A stretch of DNA of 64,000 nucleotides from CAYNLK01 sp964398055 (GCA_964398055.1 CAYNLK010000027.1:1-64000); one strand, 5' to 3'; positions 7,004 to 16,146 are shown, counted from the stretch's first letter. Notes: generated from the letters alone by a model not told the origin. Numbers and translations are program-made.

Positions 7004-8272
7004 TCAATGGGTGAAATAGAACCCCGACTTGCTCTTGTTGTCCGACCTGAACGAGTCTAGCTTGAGAAAAGAGCTTCGGGCAAACAGCGACTCGGCCCCC
7101 AGATTTTTCACCGGCAGCACGCAACTTTCGGCAAAATATTCAAAGTCAAACGAGACTTTCTGCCCCACCGCTAAACCGGGGATGGGCATCAGGCGGGCCG
7201 TTAGCGGCTTGTTGAGGGTCAGGGCCAGGGCGGCCAAGTCGAGGAAAATGGCGGCAATTTCATCCGGCTGGGTACTGCCGGGGATAGGCACCGTATCCAG
7301 GCCGGTGCCGCACACGGCTGAATAGAGCAGCAGGTCATGCACGCTGAAGCGTCCCTCGGCGGCCCGTTTGGCCAGAACCGTATCCTCCAACACGGGGAAC
7401 ATAACTCCCGAAAAACCGCTGCGGGGAATGTTAGCCCGCCGGATGCAGTTGGTGAAGAAAGCTGTGGCAAACAAAGTGCCGCTGCCGCCAAAGGCAGCGA
7501 TGCCCAATTTTTCAATGGCGACGCCAATGCTGCTGCTTTGGCCAGGGAAAGGGGCCAGCGAGAAGTCGAGACCTTTGAAGCGGAGCTGGTGGTCATCCAC
7601 CAGAGCGTCGACGATATCCAAAATATGCCTTGAGACACTTTCGATGGCGTTGGTCAACCGTTTCTGCGCCTCGTTGAGGGAGTTAACGTGACTGAGCGCG
7701 CTTACGGCCAGGTCGGCTGCTTCGGTGGCGATGGCAAAATAGGCTGCGCCGCCGCTGTGGTAGGCTGCCGGAAAAAAAGGCACGCCGGGAGGCACATTGG
7801 CCAGGGCAGCTAACCGCAAATTGCCAAAACCATTCGGACTGGCATGGGCCACAGCGTAGACGGTTTCGGCCAAAGCATAGGCCGCTGAAAAATTGAGTCC
7901 ACTCCGGTTGTCGGCAAAGAGAACACTGGAAAAGATTTTCTCGGTTTCGGCAATAACTTGCGGCAGGGCGTGGATGGGCATCAGCAGCGCCAGCGGGGTG
8001 GTGGCAACCACCGGCCCAATCGAAATGAAATCGATTTTGTATTTGCCGCCCAACTCTTCCAGCCGGCGGGCAAAGTCGAGCAGAACCTGCGGGTCGGGGT
8101 CCCCCACCACGTCAAGAAAAGGGGGCGTGGCCAGCCGAACGGTTTGCACTTCAAAACCAACGTCGACCAGGCGCAGCCGGGCGTCGGTTAAGAAGCGGGC
8201 GGTGCTGGCAATAGTCCCTTCATCAAAAGGCCAGGTCAGCGGGATAAAGGCAGTTATGGAACGGATTTTCAT
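7004..8272 (-). CDS. DUF711 (UPF0210) family protein
   Basis: A 422-residue member of the DUF711/UPF0210 family (PF05167). The opening MKIRSITAFIPLTWP is typical, as are the glycine-rich PFFPAAYHSGG, the FPGQSSSIGVAIEKLG and the CGTGLDTVPIPG segments. Family members have a TIM-barrel-like fold related to glycyl-radical enzyme-like proteins, and no function is settled. GGGGAG precedes the ATG. It stands alone between the PRPP synthetase gene (convergent) and a divergent hypothetical gene. Confidence 0.85.
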   Translation of the reverse strand: MKIRSITAFIPLTWPFDEGTIASTARFLTDARLRLVDVGFEVQTVRLATPPFLDVVGDPDPQVLLDFARRLEELGGKYKIDFISIGPVVATTPLALLMPIHALPQVIAETEKIFSSVLFADNRSGLNFSAAYALAETVYAVAHASPNGFGNLRLAALANVPPGVPFFPAAYHSGGAAYFAIATEAADLAVSALSHVNSLNEAQKRLTNAIESVSRHILDIVDALVDDHQLRFKGLDFSLAPFPGQSSSIGVAIEKLGIAAFGGSGTLFATAFFTNCIRRANIPRSGFSGVMFPVLEDTVLAKRAAEGRFSVHDLLLYSAVCGTGLDTVPIPGSTQPDEIAAIFLDLAALALTLNKPLTARLMPIPGLAVGQKVSFDFEYFAESCVLPVKNLGAESLFARSSFLKLDSFRSDNKSKSGFYFTH

Positions 8273-8486
8273 CTTCTCCCCTTGAGGCTGCTACTATTTC
8301 CCCAGGCCACATCGTCTGGAATCGCTAAATTATGACTATAATACTATAAACTACAGAATTTATCATCATGCTTTTTGTCCTACAACTGAAAAAGTTCAAT
8401 CTAGCAGTGGAAAAAAAGGTGTAGTATAATTTTGTTCAAGCAACACCGTCTTCTTCCAAACTTACTCAACTCTAAGAGGCGTACCG

Positions 8487-8927
8487 ATGAGTGATGATTG
8501 GCTGGATGAACTCCGCAAAATCCGCGACGAAGACCAGGCCAGAGTTCAGGCGCAAACGGACAAGCTTGACTTGAGTGTACTTAAGCGCAAGAACCAGGCT
8601 ATTGACGTTCTGCGTCAAAGTGATGCCCATTATCTGCTCCGTCAGGTCCAAAAAGTGCTATTAGACGGCAACGGGGTAATCGACATCATAGATGCTACCC
8701 AACAGTATGATCGAGCCATTGTCTTGAAATGGCAAGGACCAATCGCCCTAGCGCGTCAGCCTCAATCTAAAGATCCTGAAGAGTATCACTACATCTTGAT
8801 CGGAGCTAAAGGGGACCAACTCTTTGTCAACGACAGGCTCCTCAAGAACGCCACCCCCGAAATGTTGAAATCGGCCCTGGTCTGGGCCAGCAAGAATCCG
8901 TTGTGTCAATCCAACAAAGAAAAATAA
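8487..8927 (+). CDS. Conserved-looking hypothetical protein
   Basis: A 146-residue cytoplasmic protein that I do not recognise. The first 40 residues are charged and probably helical (MSDDWLDELRKIRDEDQARV), followed by a mixed alpha/beta part with YHYILIGAKGDQLFVNDRLL and a helical end. A TATAAT with a TAGTATAAT context lies at 8425-8430, about 57 bp upstream, with only a poor -35, and AAGAGGCG precedes the ATG. No membrane segment or metal motif is seen. A palindromic repeat element lies immediately downstream. Confidence 0.65.
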   Translation: MSDDWLDELRKIRDEDQARVQAQTDKLDLSVLKRKNQAIDVLRQSDAHYLLRQVQKVLLDGNGVIDIIDATQQYDRAIVLKWQGPIALARQPQSKDPEEYHYILIGAKGDQLFVNDRLLKNATPEMLKSALVWASKNPLCQSNKEK

Positions 8928-8966
8928 ACAAACGGGGATGGTACCCCAGTGACGAAAAAGGGAATT

Positions 8967-9156
8967 ATTTTGCGGATAATCATGTCATTTCGACCCGCAA
9001 AGCGGGGAGAAATCCTTGAAACGATACTTTAATGAGAGTGGTAGCCGATAAACCTAAATTTCGCCGGATTTTCAGCCAGCCACCTCTCTCATCATTGTTA
9101 TTCAGCAGGGATTTCTCGCTTCGCTCGAAATGACAAGCGGTGATAAATCCGCAAAT
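8967..9156. repeat. Long palindromic, MITE-like repeat element
   Basis: The ends are imperfect inverted repeats: TTTTGCGGATAATC...TGTCATTTCGA on the left and its complement TCGAAATGACA...GATAAATCCGCAAA on the right. The interior also folds on itself (GAGAAATCC / GGATTTCTC and AATGAGAG / CTCTCATCATT), so the whole ~190 bp can form one long hairpin. No ORF is contained. It resembles non-autonomous palindromic repeats. Confidence 0.65.
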
Positions 9157-9212
9157 ATCTTGGATATATCGCATTGTACGGAACCATCCCAACAAACGCC
9201 TTTGGCTCAATC

Positions 9213-9243
9213 AAAAAAGCGCCTGTTAGATTGGCGCTTTTTT
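9213..9243. terminator. Bidirectional intrinsic terminator
   Basis: AAAAAAGCGCC and GGCGCTTTTTT form a perfect 11 bp stem with T-runs on both strands. It can end transcription of the minus-strand UDP-glucose dehydrogenase gene and of transcripts arriving from the left. Confidence 0.85.
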
Positions 9244-9261
9244 GGCAGTTGACTAATTTCC

Positions 9262-10563
9262 TTAATACCCCCGGCCGACGCCCCGGTAAATGAAGCCGTA
9301 CTCATTCATAGCGGCCGGTTCATAGAGATTGCGACCGTCAATGAAGACGGGTTGGCGCATGAGCGATTTGATCTGAACCATATCCAGGTGCTTGAACTCA
9401 TTCCACTCGGTCATTAGAATGAGCGCATCACAGCCTGTCGCCAGGTCATACGGGTTTTTGGCCAATTGAACTTCCGGCAGCATTTTGGCGGCCACGTGCA
9501 TGGCCTCGGGATCATAGGCTTTAACAGTAGCGTGCTCCCGGAACAGGGCCCGGGCTATTTCCGCGGCCGGCGACTCGCGCATATCATCGGTGTTGGGTTT
9601 GAAGGCCAGCCCCAGCAAGCCCACAACTTTGTCCTTGAGCTGGCGTCCCAACACGTCGCGTAGCTTCTGGATAATGTGAATGCGCTGGTACTGGTTGATA
9701 TCCATGACCGCTTTCAGCAGTTGGGGGTGAGTGCCGTGGGTGGTGGCCATATGAGCCAATGCCTTGACGTCTTTGGGGAAACAGGAGCCGCCGTAGCCGA
9801 TGCCAGCATCCAGAAAGTAACGGCCAATCCGTTTGTCGTAGCCCATCCCGGTGGCTACCTCTTTCACGTCGGCGCCTAATTGCTCGCAGATATTGGCAAT
9901 CTCGTTGATAAAAGAGATGCGGGTGGCCAAAAAGGCATTGGAAGCATATTTGATCATTTCGGCCGTCCGCAGGTCGGTAATCATGATGGGCGCCCGCAGG
10001 CTGAGGTACAGCTCGGCCACTTTGTTGGCTGCTTCCCGGTGGAGCGACCCCAAGACGATTCGATCCGGGCTGGTCATATCCACAATGGCCGAACCTTCAC
10101 GTAGAAATTCGGGATTGGAAACCACCCAAAAATCAATTGGTTCGGGTTGGTGGGTGCGCACAATATCGGCCACCCAGTCGCCCGTGCCCACCGGGACGGT
10201 GCTCTTGTTGATGATGATGATCGGCTGTTTCATTGTCTCGGCAATGGTTTTGGCCGCCTGCCCTACATACTTAAGATCGGCCTCCCCATCGACGCCTTCG
10301 GGCGTGCCGACAGCAATGAAGACATATTCAGCTTCGCTCAACGCCACGGCATAGTCGGTCGTAAAACTGAGCCGGTTAGCCTTGACGTTACGCTCGATCA
10401 TCTCTTGCAGCCCAGGTTCGTAAATGGGTACGTCGCCTGCCTGCAATATTTTGATCTTCTGCTCGTCAATATCCACACAGCAGACTCTATTGCCCAGATC
10501 GGCAAAGCCAGCGCCGGTAACCAGGCCGACATACCCAACCCCTACCACAGCTATATTATGCAT
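9262..10563 (-). CDS. ugd: UDP-glucose 6-dehydrogenase
   Basis: A 433-residue nucleotide-sugar dehydrogenase that oxidises UDP-glucose to UDP-glucuronate with two NAD+, supplying polysaccharide precursors. The N-terminal Rossmann motif VVGVGYVGLVTG, the STVPVGTGD segment, the substrate helix EMIKYASNAFLATRISFINE and the catalytic Cys in GYGGSCFPKDVKAL are present, and the C-terminal UDP-binding domain carries GLAFKPNTDDMRESP. ATG 10563 has GGAGGA just upstream; the longer frame lies in an intergenic repeat. It may feed cell-surface glycan synthesis together with neighbouring membrane genes, but no operon link is visible. Confidence 0.95.
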   Translation of the reverse strand: MHNIAVVGVGYVGLVTGAGFADLGNRVCCVDIDEQKIKILQAGDVPIYEPGLQEMIERNVKANRLSFTTDYAVALSEAEYVFIAVGTPEGVDGEADLKYVGQAAKTIAETMKQPIIIINKSTVPVGTGDWVADIVRTHQPEPIDFWVVSNPEFLREGSAIVDMTSPDRIVLGSLHREAANKVAELYLSLRAPIMITDLRTAEMIKYASNAFLATRISFINEIANICEQLGADVKEVATGMGYDKRIGRYFLDAGIGYGGSCFPKDVKALAHMATTHGTHPQLLKAVMDINQYQRIHIIQKLRDVLGRQLKDKVVGLLGLAFKPNTDDMRESPAAEIARALFREHATVKAYDPEAMHVAAKMLPEVQLAKNPYDLATGCDALILMTEWNEFKHLDMVQIKSLMRQPVFIDGRNLYEPAAMNEYGFIYRGVGRGY

Positions 10564-10596
10564 AAATCCTCCGCAGAAATTATGATTGGAAAATTT

Positions 10597-10680
10597 AGAG
10601 ATTAGGAGATTGGAGATTAGGAAATTGAGTAGACACCCCACCCTTAATCTCCTTATCTCCCTATCTCCTTATCCCCTTAT
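10597..10680. repeat. Heptamer-type short tandem repeat, two opposed arrays
   Basis: Degenerate units of the kind AGATTAG/GAGATTG on the left (10597-10630) are followed by their complements, TAATCTCC/TTATCTCC (10644-10679), so the segment can form a long hairpin. It fills the gap upstream of the dehydrogenase gene. Confidence 0.7.
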
Positions 10681-10779
10681 CTTAAGCTAAAATTCTGTCA
10701 CAGCCTTGTGACGACCTTACAAAAGTTAATATCAAGGTTATCTTAACAAAAGCGGGTTTGAATCTGGTTTGAAATGACC

Positions 10780-12081
10780 CTATTGGCCGGTCATCAATAA
10801 GCGGGCCGCCCGCCGGCCGATCTCGACGGCATAGTTGGTGCCCCGATCCCAGGGATAAACCTGGCTCATGCTGGCCCAGTACAAACCGGGAATGGGAGTT
10901 TTGATAGCGGGAATGTTGGCGCTGTGGTTGACCGGCGGCACCGGCTGGGCATATTTGGTTCTGAACAACCAACTGTCCTTGACCCAACTGCGGTCGAATT
11001 CAGCGTTGAAGCGGCTCAAACTCGGCACAAACCGCTCCAGTAATTCCTCTTTGGTTAGGGAAAAATATTCGTGTTCCGGCGGCAAATAGTCGCCGCAATA
11101 GAGCAGATGATCGTTATTGTAATAGCCAGGATCGATGAAATTGGTATGTTCGACCAGCGCCAGAAAGGGAAAGCCTTTGCCCTTGGGAATGTTGATCCAG
11201 TAATGGCCCCCGGTCAGTTGGCGGCGGAGGGCCAGAATTAGGACAACCGCGCCCATCGATTTGAGTTGTTTGAGGCTGGCCAGATACTCTGCCGGCAAGG
11301 CCGGAGCCAGTCGACTCAGTAGTTGTGGGGAAACAGTGGCCAGCACGCGATCAAACGGGGCCGGCAGCTCTGCCGCGGGGGTGGTCTGAAACTGGAGCGA
11401 TAGGCGGCCATCCGGCCGGGGGTCAATGGCCGTGGTAGCGCAGTTCAGAACGATTGTAGCCCCTTGCCGGCGCACCCGGTCGGTCAGGGCATCGATAAAA
11501 CCTTGAAAGCCGCCTTCAAAGTAACCCAGGCGGCTGCTGCGCTTGTGAATCCTGGCCCAGAACCAGGCCATATTGACTTCTTGATAATGATCCCCAAATT
11601 TGCCCACCAGTAACGGCTCCCACAACGTCTGATAGGCAGTCTGGCCCATCGTCCGCCGCAGCCAATGATGGGCTGTTTCTCGCTCCAGGCTCTGCCAGTT
11701 GCGGGTTAAGCGGAGATAGAGGGCCACCAGGCCAAAGCGAAGTTTAGGAATCAACGGCAACTTGGGAAAGAGCAGCGCTCGCAGCGGGCTATCAAACGGG
11801 TACACCTGTCCGTCAACATAGAGCGAGGTCGTCGGTCTGGGGAAGAATACCCGATCCGTTTCACCAATCTCATCGATCAACTTTAGAATATCATCATCGG
11901 TTTCAAACCAATGATGGTAGAAATGCTCCAGATGCCACGCCCAGCCCTCGGCTTTGAAGCCGGCAGCCAGACCACCGGTGAACGAAGCCGCCTCAAAGAT
12001 GATGACTTCGTGTCCGGCTTTAGCCAGATCATAGGCGGCAGACAGGCCGGCCACCCCGGCGCCGATAATGGCAACTTTCAT
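10780..12081 (-). CDS. FAD-dependent amine oxidase / protoporphyrinogen-oxidase-like protein
   Basis: A 433-residue flavoprotein of the NAD(P)-binding amine-oxidase superfamily (PF01593-like). The N-terminal dinucleotide-binding motif GAGVAGLSAAYDLAKAGHEV and the following acidic FEAAS are intact, with the second motif TGGLAAGF nearby; the C-terminal FAD segment PGLYWASMSQVYPWDRGTN closes the fold. Such proteins next to polyprenyl or glycan genes often act on isoprenoid or nucleotide-sugar substrates, similar to UDP-galactopyranose-mutase-like or HpnE-type proteins. The stop codon overlaps no downstream gene, but its start overlaps the end of the upstream membrane-protein gene by 4 bp, so the two are translationally coupled. 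Substrate unknown. Confidence 0.82.
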   Translation of the reverse strand: MKVAIIGAGVAGLSAAYDLAKAGHEVIIFEAASFTGGLAAGFKAEGWAWHLEHFYHHWFETDDDILKLIDEIGETDRVFFPRPTTSLYVDGQVYPFDSPLRALLFPKLPLIPKLRFGLVALYLRLTRNWQSLERETAHHWLRRTMGQTAYQTLWEPLLVGKFGDHYQEVNMAWFWARIHKRSSRLGYFEGGFQGFIDALTDRVRRQGATIVLNCATTAIDPRPDGRLSLQFQTTPAAELPAPFDRVLATVSPQLLSRLAPALPAEYLASLKQLKSMGAVVLILALRRQLTGGHYWINIPKGKGFPFLALVEHTNFIDPGYYNNDHLLYCGDYLPPEHEYFSLTKEELLERFVPSLSRFNAEFDRSWVKDSWLFRTKYAQPVPPVNHSANIPAIKTPIPGLYWASMSQVYPWDRGTNYAVEIGRRAARLLMTGQ

Positions 12082-13154
12082 AACGAACTCCCTGGCGGCA
12101 ATTTTTCTAAGCCGGCCTGCGGCTGGGCCGGATCGACCGGCGGCGTGATTGGCTCTTTGGCTTGTTGGCCGGTGGTCACGGCCTGGCTAAAATCTCGCCA
12201 GGTCAAACTCTCCACAACCATATAATATAGCCCCAACGCCGTAATCGGCAACCACAGCGCGGCATGGAGAACCAGGGTATAAGCCGCAGCCACCGTTGGG
12301 TTGACCCCGAACACCTTCAGCACCTCGATGCCCGGCCCATCAAATGTGCCAATGTAGCCGGGCGCCGACGGCAGGGTTGTGGCCAGGTTGACCACCCCGT
12401 TCATCAGCATCAGGGCAAAGAAACTGACTGTAAAATCAAAGGCAAACATCACAAACCAATATTTGACCGTCTCCAGCAGCCAGATAATGATGGAGGTAAA
12501 GAAGACCATCAAGATATCGCGCCAACTGGTCAGGCTGCTCAAGCCCTCCATAAATCGATCGGCTAAACCCAACGCCTTAGACTGGAGCGGCAAGGGGACA
12601 AAGCGGAGGATGGCCCAATGGTAAATAGTGCGACTGGTCGCCGGGTGGGCCGCCATCACCAGAAAGACGATGAGGGCTCCAAAGAAGGCTAAACTGGCCA
12701 GGATAACAACTTGCCGCAGCCAATCGGGCAGGCCGGGCACAATGGGCAAAACAATAAACACAAACAGCAGCATCACCAAACCGTCAAAAATTCGCTCCAC
12801 CAGAATGGTAGCGATACTGGCGCTCATACTGACCCCTTCTTTTCGGCGCAAAATATAGGCGCGCAGCACTTCACCCGCCCGGAAGGGGTAGACATTGTTG
12901 CCCATATAACCGATGACCGTGATCGGCCAAATATTCGCCACGGGAATTGGCTTAATAGGACGTAATAGATAATGCCAACGCCAGGCCCTGAACCAGACGC
13001 CAACGAAATAGGCCAACACGCCGGGGATAATCCACCAGAAGTTGGCGCTCTGAATGTCGGCCCAAACGTGCCACAGGTCCAAACCACGCAGGGCGTAAAT
13101 AATAAAAAGGGCGCTAATAGCAGCGCCCAGCCAAAATCTCCAACGTTTGAGCAT
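12078..13154 (-). CDS. Flippase-like/lysylphosphatidylglycerol synthase TM-domain protein
   Basis: A 358-residue integral membrane protein of the UPF0104/LPG_synthase_TM family (PF03706). About eight hydrophobic segments are visible, and the family motifs WRAxRW (FRAWRWHYLL), GYMGNNVYPFRAGEVLRAY and the later LPSAPGYIGTFDG are all present. Members lacking the catalytic synthase domain, like this one, are thought to act in lipid or isoprenoid-linked sugar transport. The C-terminal 30 residues are Pro/Gln-rich. It is first in a two-gene unit with the FAD oxidoreductase, sharing an ATGA overlap, suggesting one pathway at the membrane. Confidence 0.85.
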   Translation of the reverse strand: MLKRWRFWLGAAISALFIIYALRGLDLWHVWADIQSANFWWIIPGVLAYFVGVWFRAWRWHYLLRPIKPIPVANIWPITVIGYMGNNVYPFRAGEVLRAYILRRKEGVSMSASIATILVERIFDGLVMLLFVFIVLPIVPGLPDWLRQVVILASLAFFGALIVFLVMAAHPATSRTIYHWAILRFVPLPLQSKALGLADRFMEGLSSLTSWRDILMVFFTSIIIWLLETVKYWFVMFAFDFTVSFFALMLMNGVVNLATTLPSAPGYIGTFDGPGIEVLKVFGVNPTVAAAYTLVLHAALWLPITALGLYYMVVESLTWRDFSQAVTTGQQAKEPITPPVDPAQPQAGLEKLPPGSSL

Positions 13155-13221
13155 GAAAATATTGTACCATTATGACCAGATTCGGACAAAATACCTCAAA
13201 AGCGTACTCAACAGTTCACGC

Positions 13222-13252
13222 TAAAAAAAAGCCGCTACGTGTAGTAGCGGCT
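13222..13252 (-). terminator. Intrinsic terminator of the SWIM-protein gene
   Basis: AGCCGCTAC and GTAGCGGCT form a 9 bp stem, followed on the minus strand by eight T. It lies about 30 bp after the stop codon. Confidence 0.85.
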
Positions 13253-13281
13253 CCAGCAATTAACGTCAGAATTATTCGGTT

Positions 13282-13536
13282 TTAAGCAGGCATCGGCATC
13301 GCTTCGGCCGGTTTAACCGACCCGGCCAACAGACGCTCCAGCGTCATCACGTGCGAACACACGCCTCGGGCTTCAAAAAACTTGCAGTCGCACGTCCATT
13401 TGCCATAGTCATAGCTAATTTTGTGAGGCTTATGGTCGCCTCGGAAGGAAACTTCGAACTTCTCAAAGGTGATACGGTCTGGCTCCTGAGCATACAGTAT
13501 CGCTTTTTCAATCTTTCCTATCATCCCTGAGTCCAT
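13282..13536 (-). CDS. Small SWIM-type zinc-finger protein
   Basis: An 84-residue protein built around a SWIM finger: WTCDCKFFEARGVCSHVM fits CxC-x(n)-CxH and should bind one zinc. The preceding strands (FEKFEVSFRGDHKPHKISYDYGKW) resemble the usual lead-in to SWIM domains, which mediate DNA or protein contacts. ATG 13536 is selected because a strong AAGGAGG lies 8 bp before it; the open frame continues to 13608 without a ribosome site. Single-gene unit ending in a strong terminator. Partner unknown. Confidence 0.8.
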   Translation of the reverse strand: MDSGMIGKIEKAILYAQEPDRITFEKFEVSFRGDHKPHKISYDYGKWTCDCKFFEARGVCSHVMTLERLLAGSVKPAEAMPMPA

Positions 13537-13864
13537 TAAAAGAACCTCCTTAAAATTATTGGACACTTTATTGGCGAGAAGTAACAGGGCTATGAAACAA
13601 AAAAACACCCGCGCCCCGGATGGCGTTCAGGTGTTTTTCCCGGCAAAAATCTTTAGTTGGCCCAATAGATATAAGCTCATAATTGAGAATATCTCCAACA
13701 GTCAACTATGACTGTTATTATGGGTTAGTATAACCAGAGGAGCCATAGTTGTCAACCTTCTCTACCATACGGCTTCCCTACGTTACCCCAGACTGGTCAA
13801 CTCAGTCTACTCACCGGGAATTTTTTGGAAAAATATGGCTAAGGGGGGGATAAGCCTGACTCTT
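13537..13864. other. Gene-free interval with hairpin and palindrome
   Basis: A hairpin with AAAAACACC / GGTGTTTTT arms (13601-13638) contains a smaller inner stem, and a 7 bp inverted repeat AACAGTC / GACTGTT sits at 13697-13716. No ORF is convincing. The palindrome could be an operator for the minus-strand SWIM gene; this is inference. Confidence 0.4.
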
Positions 13865-13893
13865 TTTGGCAAACCCAACAGACGGCGTATAAT
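13865..13893 (+). promoter_or_regulatory. Promoter of the aminotransferase gene
   Basis: TTTGGC (13865-13870) and a perfect TATAAT (13888-13893) are 17 bp apart. Their position supports translation from 13934 and not from the longer frame open to 13835. Confidence 0.5.
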
Positions 13894-13933
13894 CTCCAAA
13901 ATATACCCTATCGACAGGAGATGCGGGCAACTT

Positions 13934-15148
13934 ATGACCGAGTCTGAAAAGATAGCCCTGATTCGCCAGGCGATGCCGGTGACCAAAGATAAGGTTTATC
14001 TCAACACGGGCGCGGTTGGCCCCATCGCCGCCGTTACCCACAACGCCTTGCAGCAAGAGCAGGCTTGCGAGCTGGCCGAAGGTCGCGCCACGCTGAGCCA
14101 TTACAAACAACTGCTGCAGGCCCAGGCCGAACTGCGCCAGGCTATAGCCAGTCTGGTCAACGCAACTCCCTATGAAATTGCCCTCACTCACCACACCACC
14201 GACGGCATGAACATCATCAGCCACGGGCTGGAGTGGCAACCCGGCGACGAAATTATCACCACCAATCTGGAACATCCGGCCGCATTGCTACCGCTGTACG
14301 TGCTGCGCCAGCGCCGAGGGGTAGCCATCAAGTTCGTCGAGCTGGCCGCCAACGATCCGCGGCAGGCGATTGTTAGAAAATTTGAGGCCGCCCTCACCCC
14401 CCGGACGCGGCTGCTGGTCTTCTCTCACGTGGCCTGGAATACGGGCCAGCGGCTACCCCTGGCCGAGATCGTGGCTTTGGGACACCGGCAGCACATTCTG
14501 AGTCTGGTCGATGGGGCGCAATCGGTTGGAGCCATTCCGCTTGATTTGCCGGCCAGCGAGGTTGATTTTTATGCCATGCCGGGTCAAAAATGGCTGTGCG
14601 GTCCAGAGGGGATCGGCGCGCTCTACGTCCGGCGGGACCGGTTGAGCCTGGTCTGGCCCACCTTTGCCGGGTATGCCACCATGGCCGCCAGCGGCGCTTA
14701 CGATTTGACCGGCTACTTTGTGCCGGCTCGGGGGGCGGCCCGTTACGAGGTTGCCACGGTTAATCAGCCCACCATTGCGGCGATGGTCAGCAATTTGAAC
14801 TGGCTCGCCGAGACCGTCGGCTGGGATTGGATTCACGTCCGTATTGCTCACCTGGCCGAGTACGCCCACACGGTTTTGAGCCGCTTGCCGGGAGTGACCG
14901 TCATTACGCCGCCCGGTCCGCAGGCCGGTCTGATCACCTTTAATCTCAACGGCTACGACCCGACCCGGGTTATGACGGCGCTGACCGACCAGGGCATCTT
15001 CCTGCGCTACTTGCAGGAGCCGTATGCCTTGCGCCTCTCAACGGGCTTCTACAACAGTGAGGCGGACCTCGACCGGCTGGCGGCAGCCTTGCAAACTATT
15101 CTGGCCGCTGACCCGGAGGCGTTGCCGGAGTTCGTGTCGCCGTGGTAA
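13934..15148 (+). CDS. Class V aminotransferase (cysteine desulfurase/isopenicillin-epimerase-like)
   Basis: A 404-residue PLP enzyme of the class V aminotransferase family (PF00266). The phosphate-binding turn HHTTDGMN, the Asp in SLVDGAQSVGAIPLD that contacts the PLP ring nitrogen, and the Schiff-base lysine in PGQKWLCGPEGIGALY are all visible. The C-terminal small domain ends in LRYLQEPYALRLSTGFYNSEADLDRL. The overall pattern is closest to isopenicillin-N-epimerase-like and cysteine-desulfurase-like branches; no SufU/IscU or other sulfur genes are adjacent, so the reaction is open. AGGAG lies upstream of the ATG at a slightly long distance. Confidence 0.85.
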   Translation: MTESEKIALIRQAMPVTKDKVYLNTGAVGPIAAVTHNALQQEQACELAEGRATLSHYKQLLQAQAELRQAIASLVNATPYEIALTHHTTDGMNIISHGLEWQPGDEIITTNLEHPAALLPLYVLRQRRGVAIKFVELAANDPRQAIVRKFEAALTPRTRLLVFSHVAWNTGQRLPLAEIVALGHRQHILSLVDGAQSVGAIPLDLPASEVDFYAMPGQKWLCGPEGIGALYVRRDRLSLVWPTFAGYATMAASGAYDLTGYFVPARGAARYEVATVNQPTIAAMVSNLNWLAETVGWDWIHVRIAHLAEYAHTVLSRLPGVTVITPPGPQAGLITFNLNGYDPTRVMTALTDQGIFLRYLQEPYALRLSTGFYNSEADLDRLAAALQTILAADPEALPEFVSPW

Positions 15149-15155
15149 ATTCGGC

Positions 15156-15947
15156 TTAGCCGGAATGGTTGACGCTGCGGCGGACGCGGGAGATAGCCTC
15201 GATCAGGTTGTGGTAGGCTACCGGCGAGACCAGATATTCGGCGGCCCCGGCTTCAAGAGCCGCCCGGATCATCTCCGGCTCATCCCAGGCCGACACAAAC
15301 AGGATCGGTAAATCGGGAAAACGCTTACGAATCTCTTTGGTGGCCTGCACCCCATCCATGCGGGGCATGCGGTAGTCCATTAAAACGACATCGATCAACT
15401 CGCCGCTGGTTTCAATTATTTCCACGGCGCTCTGGCCATCGGTTGCTTCCAACACCTTTAATCCGGCCATCTTGAGCATCTCGACAAACAAGTTGCGGGC
15501 ATCGGGCGTATCCTCTACCACCAGGGCCACGGCCGCCCCGCGGGCTACTTCCTGCACCTCTTCTTCGCGGCGCTTCAATCTGAGTTGATCGACCAGTTGC
15601 TGGACCAGTTGCAGCTCAGGGGGAGACAACTCCTGAGCAGTGAGCAGCAACTTCTGCAGATCGCTTCGCTGCAAGGCTTCTTCAAACTCCGACGTGGTTT
15701 GAGCCACATCCTGAACAGAAATATGACCGGCCACTTCCAACACCAGCAGTGGTTCGACCCCAAAATAGTTGGCCAATTTGCGGCAGGTTTCAAGGCTGGG
15801 TTTGATTTCGGGATACTTTAACAAGGGATACAGCGTATTTGGGCTTAATCCGGCCTCAATGGAAAGCTGGCGGGCGCTGAATTTTTGGCCGGTTTTGCGC
15901 TCCAAAGCGGCCCATTCCCTCTTCAACCAGTCGATAAAGTTAGACAT
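15156..15947 (-). CDS. Response regulator with N-terminal XRE-type HTH and C-terminal receiver
   Basis: A 263-residue protein in the unusual order HTH then receiver. Residues 15-75 form an XRE/Cro-like helix-turn-helix (FSARQLSIEAGLSPNTLYPLLKY), 85-135 a charged helical linker, and 138-258 a REC domain. The acidic pair is E145-D146, the phospho-acceptor D191 (LMDYRMPRMDG), and the switch Ser is S219. The conserved Lys of the YLxKP turn is replaced by Ser241 (YLVSP), which may weaken phosphorylation-dependent signalling. GGAGGGG precedes ATG 15947. No histidine kinase is nearby, so it is an orphan. It is convergent with the aminotransferase gene and divergent from the hydrolase gene. Confidence 0.85.
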   Translation of the reverse strand: MSNFIDWLKREWAALERKTGQKFSARQLSIEAGLSPNTLYPLLKYPEIKPSLETCRKLANYFGVEPLLVLEVAGHISVQDVAQTTSEFEEALQRSDLQKLLLTAQELSPPELQLVQQLVDQLRLKRREEEVQEVARGAAVALVVEDTPDARNLFVEMLKMAGLKVLEATDGQSAVEIIETSGELIDVVLMDYRMPRMDGVQATKEIRKRFPDLPILFVSAWDEPEMIRAALEAGAAEYLVSPVAYHNLIEAISRVRRSVNHSG

Positions 15948-16019
15948 AATACCCCTCCTACCTGCCTTAGTATACAAGTTTAGATAGGAATTTACAAAGT
16001 TAAATTTACAGTTTTTGGG

Positions 16020-16048
16020 TTGACTTTGGCTATGAATTATTATATGAT
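16020..16048 (+). promoter_or_regulatory. Promoter of the alpha/beta hydrolase gene
   Basis: TTGACT (16020-16025), 17 bp, TATGAT (16043-16048). The ~70 bp A/T-rich stretch between this promoter and the gene includes inverted TTGTAAT/ATACAAT motifs. Confidence 0.6.
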
Positions 16049-16146
16049 AAACTTACCTATTGTAATTTACCAATACATATTGCGATATACAATCAAGGCC
16101 ATTTTAGTTTGAATATTGTCGATCAAATCTTTAAGGTGGGATCGTT

